A stretch of DNA of 64,000 bases from Lepas anatifera (Eukaryota; Arthropoda; Thecostraca; Lepadidae). The notes beneath the pieces are model-generated. The model did not search any database and was not told the origin of the DNA. It was given only the letters and a program-made list of their open reading frames with translations. Numbering within the stretch: position 1 is the first letter of the stretch; the number at the start of each line of letters is the position of its first letter. Where the stretch lies: contig JAOTON010001129.1 of the NCBI GenBank assembly GCA_034440635.1, forward strand, positions 496,001 to 560,000. Direction: 5' to 3'. Positions 57,786 through 64,000 of the stretch are shown in pieces. Both the position numbers and the translations under genes were made by a program.

Positions 57786-58012
57786 GTAGCAAACCCCAGT
57801 CTGTAAAGTATGGCAGCAGGCAAGACAAGTCACACCAGTCATCTAAAATTCTTGCACTGCCAGCCACCAAAAATTCACACCAATCTGCCATATACCAGTG
57901 AGAAACCAATCTGCAATGTATGGCAGCAGGCCAGACGAGTCGCACTAGCCATCTAAAATTCTCGCACCACCAGCCTCCAAAAATTCACACAAATCTGCCA
58001 CATACCAGGGAG
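57786..58012 (+). repeat. Tandem dimer, unit about 115 bp
   Basis: Two adjacent copies: GTATGGCAGCAGGC, CATCTAAAATTCT, CCAAAAATTCACAC and CCATATACCAG recur in order about 115 bp apart. Confidence 0.88.
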
Positions 58013-58094
58013 AAAAATGGGTATTATCATAGTAGGCAGATCACATCTTGAGGTTCAAAAGGATCACATCAGAAGGTCCACGGTTCACGGTCCA

Positions 58095-58610
58095 AACGAT
58101 GCAATACTACCTCTATTATTAGTTAGTTGATTAAGAACTTTTTATAAGGCCCCCTTCTGTGTCTTAATAATCATTCAGCCATTATTTGTTTGGTTTAAGT
58201 GCCACCTTCCTCGCACCAGTCTCACAAATTCGCACCAGGTTGACAAAATTCACACCAGGTTGACAAAATTTGCACCACTCGCTCCTGTCTTCAAGGGCAT
58301 TCACACCGACGAGATCTTGTTGAAAATGTCATAGTTTGCAAGCTGATTGAGAAAAATGCATCCATTCCTACCCATATAATTCAATGTTACCTCTCTTATT
58401 AGTTAGTTAGGGACTTTTATAAGGAGCCCTCCTGTGTCTTTATAACCATTCAGCCATTATATTTTTGGGTTGTAGTGTCATCTTCCTTGCACCAGTCTCA
58501 CAAATTCACACCAGGTTGATAAAATTTGAACCACTTGCTCCTGTCTCCAAGGACACTCACACTGACCATATCTCGTCAAAAATGTCATACTTTGCACACT
58601 GGAGCAAATC
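58095..58610 (+). repeat. Tandem dimer, unit about 280 bp
   Basis: TTATTAGTTAGTT, TTTTATAAGG, CATTCAGCCATTAT, CACCAGTCTCACAAATTC, CACCAGGTTGA and GCTCCTGTCT occur in the same order twice, starting near 58099 and 58382. The array lies 240-750 bp upstream of the first coding exon of the P-element-type gene. Confidence 0.88.
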
Positions 58611-58849
58611 TCAGTATATAAATTGATTGCTTTCAATGTTATCTATGATAAAGGACAGATCTTGTAAATATCTCTTGGAAGGTAACAAGCTCATATCACT
58701 TCTGTGGTTTGAGTCACCCTTATGCATAATTGCAAAATTCAAAGTTGCAGGTGTCAAACCTTGCCTTACAACTTGTCTGCTCTTCTTCAGTATCAGGTGT
58801 CATTCCATCTAATTCTTCTCTTTTTCAGATTCTTGCAGCTCGCAGCATC

Positions 58850-59187
58850 ATGCCTTACTGTGCAGTCCCAGGCTGCCCAAATGGAACTGGTACAGGGAAC
58901 TGTAACCTCAGAAATATCAAGTTCCATCGTGTACCTCAAGATGCATCAAGAGCAGCAAGATGGTGGCAGGCCATAAGACGTGATGCAAAGATGGCTAATG
59001 TGAAGGATCCTAGGGTCTGCTCTGAGCATTTTGATGAATCATGCTATGTTTCTTCAGAACTGACTTCTCATGCGGTTCCCACTCTTAAGATTGGTGCTCA
59101 TAACCTTGCAATATGCCATGCCCAGTCAAGCAGAAGTCACAAGAGGACTTCAAATACCTCCAGCATCTTGCAAACATCTCAATCTAT
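58850..59187 (+). CDS. Exon with THAP domain
   Basis: Starts MPYCAVPGCPNGTG. C2CH zinc ligands are Cys4, Cys9, Cys57 and His60 (CSEHF). Invariant THAP landmarks are present: FHRVP at 25-29, the Trp at 38-39, and AVPTL at 75-79. The donor is GTGAGT at 59188. Start chosen because the zinc finger begins at residue 4, the usual spacing in THAP proteins. The zinc finger binds DNA in a sequence-specific manner. Confidence 0.92.
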
Positions 59188-62100
59188 GTGAGTGCCCATC
59201 CTTACATGGTAACTGCCCTAAACTTGTTGCTGAGCATTTCATTGTATTTGTGAAGTGAGAAACAAATCATAGTTCCGCCAGCCAAATTTGTATCATATTG
59301 TTTATTTAAAGTCCTTAGCCCTGTTCCAAATAAGCTCAGCCTTCATGAAAGTTTTTTGCTGTGAAGTTTCTGGAACTTCCTGGATAGTTCAAACCAGTTT
59401 TTTTACAATATTCATAAGTGTTTAGATAGGTGAAGTTAGAGACATCCATAATGTGTTTTTGTTTTTCTTTCAGCAACCGCTGCAAACGCTGCAGTGTCCT
59501 AGAGCTGGAGAACCTTCGACTCAGGCAAGATCAACAGTCACAGGAGGGTGAACTGGGTGGCAGTGTTATGAGAAAGCTGTTCACAGCCCAACAGGTGAGC
59601 TCTTTGTGTTCAACTCAGGAAGAAACTGTGCCAACTTGATAGCCATATCTGTGTAGGGAGACGGAAAGAATCATTCCTGTGATAATGATATGTTCCCTGG
59701 TGATGCCATATGGATTCTTGTGATCTTTTATGGTAACAATAAGGGCCTAAACTAAGCAGGCATAATATACATTAGCTGACTACCTGAAGCCTGGGTCTGA
59801 AAAATATAGCCCTTTTTATTAGTATACATGGGTGTCTGTAGTTGCAGATACTGCTGCAAAAAGTACAATTGGAGCAATTGTAGTTTGTATTGCAATCTCA
59901 GTTTAATTTGTCAATGCAAAAGTGATTTGCTTGTTTATTCATGGATTCTTCTTCAATTTGGCCAACGGTTTTGACTCCAGGTGCTCATGAGCACCAAATA
60001 GTGCTCAATGGAGCAAGATTTCATGGTGCGCAAAAGTTGTTGTCCATGACTGCTTTATTTTGCATCCTTGAACCTTTTAGTTTGGTGCATATTTTTACAC
60101 TACTCTTTCCAATGTGTTTCATTCTCTCAGTCCTGGTCTTGGTATGTTTGAAATAGCTCATTGAGCCTTATACCTGCAAGGTATGTACAGAAATAATTAT
60201 CAAATTGTTACAATTACTGCTGCACGATGAAGGCTCTTCAATCTTGATGTCTCATCCCCCACCCTCCAATGTAACCAGACAAGTTTGAAGCCAATGTGTA
60301 CTTCTGACTATTGACTATGCTTATGTTTACTAAGGACTAGGAATGTAAGCACACAAATTTCTAGTATTATCTTTTTGTAACGTGAATTTTTTTCGTCTTC
60401 ATTTTCTCTCATTCACATATTCCTGTTTGCTGGTTCAGTGCCTTGGCCGTGGGTTCGAATCCCTCACTGGTGGTTCTGGAAACAATCGGCAATGGTTACC
60501 AGGCTCACTGTTCCCGCATTCACAAACCCCAAAAATAAATTGTTATTATATAAATAATTGTCCAAAGGTATGTAATGACTCAGCCCTTTCTTTTTCTTTT
60601 TGGTGTGGAACAGAAGGCTCACACCAGCATTTCGTCACCTGTGTTTCTCTTATTCCTTTGTTCATGAAAGGTTCAAAACTTAAAACACCGAAACAATTTT
60701 GAAAAAGGCATCTAAATTTGAAGTGTTTTGGCGACTCGGGTCATACTTTCTTGGAATATGACATGCACTTATAACTTTGTTAATGGATGTGCCATGGAGT
60801 TCTACATTCGAAATGTTGAATTATGTCTGAGTGTCTAACGGTTTGTATTTTTCTGTAAATTTTTTTAAGGAATGCTTAGCAATGCCAGGATGCAGAAGGG
60901 TATGAGTTTTTTTTACCCTCGGGCCAAGAAGAATATTCTTTAAAAATGTTTGAAACCAAAACTGTGCAAAGCATTTGGGAATTCCGACGCTCTGAAAGTT
61001 GCTTTGGTATTAGAAGTTTAAATTTCAGAAATATTTTCGCAGCTCATCCAGTACTAATTGCTATTAAATGTCTTGAGTAGAAAGTGTCTGCATAGCCCTA
61101 AAAGGCTAACAGTTGTGTTCGCCGCAGTGAGATACAAAGTCAGTGTCAAGGTTTTGGGGGCCATATTCCAAGAAAGATAACCATATGTTTCTGCGTGTAA
61201 GCAGGGGCGTAGCCAAGGGGGTCGGCAGGGACAGTCCCCCCCCTGAGGTCCTGAGGACATGATTCTGTAACAAGCAGGGTCATTTTTACCCATCAGGGCC
61301 CTTTTGGCGCTGTCGCAGGGGCCCTTTTCGGGGCGCCGCCCCCCTCCCCTGAGCGCACTCCGGGCTACGCCCCTGCATGTAAGACTATACACACTGGCTG
61401 CTTTAGCCTGCGGCTTAAACAAAATCCGACTTTTAACTAGCATAGTATTTTATACAAACCCGCAATGATACGAGCAACTCCTACAACACGAACGTAGAAT
61501 ATACGCATCTCAAAGTAATGGGGCTTAGATATCACTTATAATGTACATTCATATTGTTTGAGATGCTACCTTCATTCGATGGACCCGGTAACGGCTTACA
61601 AGATGGCGTTGAAAGCGACAGGAGCGGTGGAAAAAACACGAGGAAAAACGAGACAAGAAAATGCACACAGGCGCGCAGCTAACACGGGAACACGGCCGCC
61701 TCATCCACAGCCATTCGCGCTCGCCCATACCGCGCACACTCGGGCTACTTCTCGAGGTGCCACACAGAGAAGAGGTCCAACCTCCATCTCAACCTCCATC
61801 TCAGTCATCGATAGTGTTTTGAACGTCATAAGTATTACGGATAGGATTCACATGCAGAAAATTAAAAATGGTTATCTTGGCCCCAATATATGAAGTTTAT
61901 TCTGAGCTCGAAGTCTGGTATAGATTGACAGATTGACAGCGGGTGTGGAATTCATTTATATAGAATTTTTTAATAAATTTTGACTTGCGAAAGTCATGCT
62001 GAGCGTTGTTGAGAGCACGAGCTCGTGCACGGTAATTTGTCATTGTGAATGTTATAAAACCTTTTATGTTTTCAACAGGCTCGCTATCTCTCTACTGGAG

Positions 62101-64000
62101 TCCGCCCGTGTCCTTGGGATGAGGAATCCATCTTGAAGGGGCTAGACTACCGGATTCACACCAGTCGCACTGCTTACGAATGGCTAAGGAGTCAGGGCCT
62201 TCCCCTTCCAAGTGTTACGACGCTACAGCATTGGCTCTCTGATTTCGTGCTGCGACCCGGAGCCTGCGAGCAGCAGATGAAGCTCCTTAGAAGGATGATG
62301 GAGCCTCTCAATCCTCGCGATCGTACCTGCATGGTTATGTTCGACGAAATGGACATTTCAGGTGTTCTGAGCTACGACCAGCAGCTCGACCAAGTATTGG
62401 GATCGCATAAACACCTGCAGGTGGTGCTGGCTGGAGGTATCTTCACAAGCTGGAAGTTGCCTGTCTTCTTTGATTTTGATCGGCCAGTCACCATGGAACT
62501 CATCACGTCCCTCATCTCTGAGATGGAGAATGCTGACTGCCTAGTTGTGGCCATCGTTAGTGACTTAGGAGGGTCAAACAGGGGACTGTGGAAGCAGCTG
62601 GGGATAACCCACACCGGAGAGACCTCCTTCAGGAACCCGGCCGACCCTAGCAGGTACAGGACAGTAACTTGGATCCTTACATAAATCGAACAAAAATAAA
62701 AAGACCTCGCATGGGCTTTGTTTTTTTGGTGATGGGGGTGTCCAAATCTGAAACAATGACAATAATCGCTTTATCAAAAGTTGATAGTATAAAATAATGT
62801 GTATTTCATTCTTCCTAAAGGTTTAACGTCCTGTCGGGAACCATTCTAAGCACATAACAGGAAAAGCACAAAAAGCTGAAATATTATTTTAGCACTAATT
62901 TGATTTCATTGGACATTTGCGGGGACTCCCCCCCCAACAAAAAACAGTCCACACCACTGTGTGCGGTATCTGGTACGATACCTCTGCGCGAAGAAATTGC
63001 GGGTAGATAAGACTCACGAAATGTGGGATAAATGATGAAGATCAGTCGATAAATGTCTTAATTATGAAACATGTGAATGTTTCTGCGGGAATGGCATATA
63101 CATTGCATGTACTTTACGGTGCTGAATATGTTCAGCCCTGGTTAAGTCACAGCTCGTGACGAAATTACTCAGTCATATTGTTACTAACCTCGCAGACAGG
63201 TTTGGGTCTTTGCCGACGTTCCGCATGGCCTGAAGTGCCTCCGCAATAACTGTTTGGACGGCGGCATCCGGACCAGTGATGGTGGTGTCATCAACTCCCA
63301 ACTCCTGACCGAGGTCGTGGGGATTGATGGTGCCTCGGAGTACAAGATTCTCCACAAGTGTCACCTGGCTACACACGTGCAGGCACGTAACTCATTTTTG
63401 CTTATGTGACAGTGTTGTTTAGCGGTTGCTATTATCTAAAAGTAGCAACTTGAATTAGTTTGCAAGTTGAGAAAAATAGGTTTCACATGACCTTTGTTGT
63501 CGGCGCGCCCTAAACCACGAATAATGATGATGAAGTTGAAAAAAATGGAGCGAGTGAGCTACCCTCCCACCTTATTAAGTGATGCTGCAGGGAATGTGGT
63601 GTTGTAGTGGTTAGCGCTGTCGGTTTTCACACGACTGACTCGGGTTCAAGGTCGGTTATATTCTCTGAACAAGGAGCAGTTTAACTCACCAAAAAGTTTC
63701 CAACATGGAAAGAGTTGGCGACCCCGTATGGCCTGGGACGATATTGAATAAGCCTGGAATAATATTTGTAGGTGGTATTACATTTTAACGAGGCAAAATA
63801 TGTTAAAGTCTAGTAAAGCGTTTCTTTATATGAATGCAAGGAAATGTCCGCAGCCAGATTCCGTATTATACGCTTCTCCGTTCTACTTTCACAGGTGAAG
63901 GGTATGGCCAGACAAAAGGTGAGACCCGCCCTGCAACTTTTGAGCGCCACCACTGCCTCTGCAATTGAGCGATACATCCCAGGGAAGCAGAGAGAGGCTA
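58850..64000 (+). CDS. P-element-type transposase gene (THAP9-like), 3' end beyond window
   Basis: Five coding exons are visible: 58850-59187, 59474-59594, 62079-62653, 63196-63382 and 63895 onward past the window end. Phases agree at every junction and no stop or frameshift appears. The protein has an N-terminal THAP zinc finger, a short Leu/Glu-rich helix, then the RNase-H-like transposase core, with DEMDISG and VSDLGGSNRGLW as the first two acidic landmarks. VWVFADVPHGLKCLRNN follows, a hallmark of P-element/THAP9 proteins at the GTP-binding insertion. VKGMARQKVRPALQLLS continues the insertion domain. Family members bind transposon ends through THAP and cut and join DNA with GTP as cofactor. 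Either an autonomous P-like transposon or a host gene derived from one: no terminal inverted repeats are visible, and the 3' half is outside. An acceptor-like TTTTTCAG just upstream (58821-58828) suggests a 5' noncoding exon. Confidence 0.9.
59474..59594 (+). CDS. Exon with Leu/Glu-rich helix
   Basis: Acceptor TTTCTTTCAG ends at 59473 and donor GTGAGC begins at 59595. Encodes CKRCSVLELENLRLRQDQQ and then RKLFTAQQ. The ELENLRLR segment suggests a short coiled coil, as found after the THAP domain in P transposase, where it serves dimerisation. Confidence 0.85.
59595..62078 (+). other. Intron 2 of the P-element-type gene
   Basis: 2.48 kb. It contains a B-box-like GGGTTCGAATCCC at about 60451-60463, perhaps a truncated SINE, and the hAT-type MITE at 61202-61375. 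The 111-codon frame at 61558-61893 has no recognisable domain and lies inside the intron. Confidence 0.7.
61202..61375. mobile_element. 174-bp hAT-type MITE
   Basis: Terminal inverted repeats CAGGGGCGTAGCC and GGGCTACGCCCCTG. The 8-bp flanks CGTGTAAG (61194-61201) and CATGTAAG (61376-61383) agree at seven positions. The GC-rich middle has runs of C and G. Located in intron 2 of the P-element-type gene. Confidence 0.85.
62079..62653 (+). CDS. Exon with transposase catalytic core
   Basis: Acceptor TTTTCAACAG ends at 62078; donor GTACAG at 62654. 191 codons, fully open. It contains a helix-turn-helix-like start (AYEWLRSQGLPLPSVTTLQHW), VMFDEMDISGVLSYD (first catalytic Asp region), and VVAIVSDLGGSNRGLWKQLG (second). 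ILKGLDYRIHTSRTAYEWLR is typical of the transposase_37/48-type region of THAP9. The preceding 2.48-kb intron carries a small hAT MITE. Confidence 0.92.
63196..63382 (+). CDS. Exon with VFADVPH motif, GC donor likely
   Basis: Acceptor CGCAG ends at 63195, preceded by an exact TACTAAC branch-like sequence at 63182-63188. Encodes QVWVFADVPHGLKCLRNN through ILHKCHLATHVQ. No GT donor keeps phase at the expected end: CAG|GCACGT at 63383 gives a GC-AG intron and the expected H-x-x-VKG junction. A weaker GT at 63377 is also in phase but loses two residues. Confidence 0.82.
63595..63768 (+). mobile_element. tRNA-derived SINE, copy B
   Basis: A-box TAGTGGTTAGCG (63605-63616), B-box GGGTTCAAGGTC (63642-63653), body CCAACATGGAAAGAGTTGGCGA and tail AATAAGCCTGGAATAAT. 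Matches 48470-48656 on the other strand. It lies in intron 4. Confidence 0.85.
63895..64000 (+). CDS. Exon continuing past the window
   Basis: Acceptor TACTTTCACAG ends at 63894. Encodes VKGMARQKVRPALQLLS and then TTASAIERYIPG, typical of the P-element insertion domain. Open to the last base. Confidence 0.88.
   Translation, partial: MKGMARQKVRPALQLLSATTASAIERYIPGKQREA

Noticed and set aside
61558..61893. 111-codon plus-strand frame as an extra exon
   Set aside because: No domain, low-complexity Ser/Thr/His-rich, and skipping it gives perfect phase between exons 2 and 3.
63595..63768. tRNA gene
   Set aside because: A and B boxes are present but no acceptor or T-arm pairing completes a cloverleaf, and the copy has a SINE body and tail also found at 48.5 kb.

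Overview
Eukaryotic, almost certainly animal, intergenic DNA. The evidence is a multi-exon P-element/THAP9-type gene with ordinary introns, an L1/Tx1-like and a Jockey/CR1-like LINE, a short-LTR Ty3/gypsy element, tRNA-derived SINEs, and hAT-like and TTAA-inserting DNA transposons. Nothing prokaryotic is present. I cannot name the species; an invertebrate genome is my guess. Almost everything left of 58.8 kb is transposon or tandem repeat, stacked in layers that can be ordered because many insertions leave clean target-site duplications and some restore a reading frame when mentally removed.

Layout. 0.16-3.25 kb: arm of a large inverted repeat (partner 28.7-31.9 kb), holding a TTAA-flanked element and a GC-rich minisatellite. 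3.25-10.78 kb: a complete-ended Ty3/gypsy element on the minus strand (two 200-bp LTRs, PBS, PPT, AGAC duplication) inserted in that minisatellite, its gag split by a 1-kb TTAA element. 10.8-13.65 kb: more minisatellite and a 0.6-kb TAG/TG microsatellite. 14.55-18.56 kb: L1/Tx1-type LINE (minus), with a possible ORF1 start stranded near 21.0-21.3 kb. 19.4-25.5 kb: TTAA elements and AGGTCA-rich DNA. 26.7-28.2 kb: a 47-bp satellite holding a 286-bp palindrome. 28.7-33.2 kb: inverted-repeat arm and minisatellites. 36.5-38.9 kb: two TTAA elements, the second carrying a perfect 164-bp palindrome. 39.6-40.5 kb: a LINE 3' end.

40.66-49.87 kb is one broken Jockey/CR1-like LINE (minus) cut by two insertions: a 1.7-kb hAT-like element (8-bp duplication) and a 6.48-kb long-inverted-repeat element (ATTT duplication). 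The latter contains a 389-bp inverted-repeat element and a 2.9-kb long-TIR element with tandem units, one of which holds a further 1-kb TTAA element. 50.3-56.5 kb: TTAA-element fragments, a 137-bp tandem repeat and unrecognised DNA.

58.85 kb to the window end: five visible exons of a P-element-type transposase with an N-terminal THAP zinc finger, open in every exon and cut off by the window edge. It is the only coding sequence here without visible damage.

The most unexpected signal is hammerhead-ribozyme-like architecture (CUGANGA, hairpin, GAAA, NUH, closing stem I) in small inverted-repeat elements at 41.9/42.15 kb and 38.6 kb, a candidate near 21.8 kb, and a degenerate version in the long-TIR family. 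A second theme is the TTAA-inserting family, which fills the region with nuclear-receptor-type half sites (AGGTCA).
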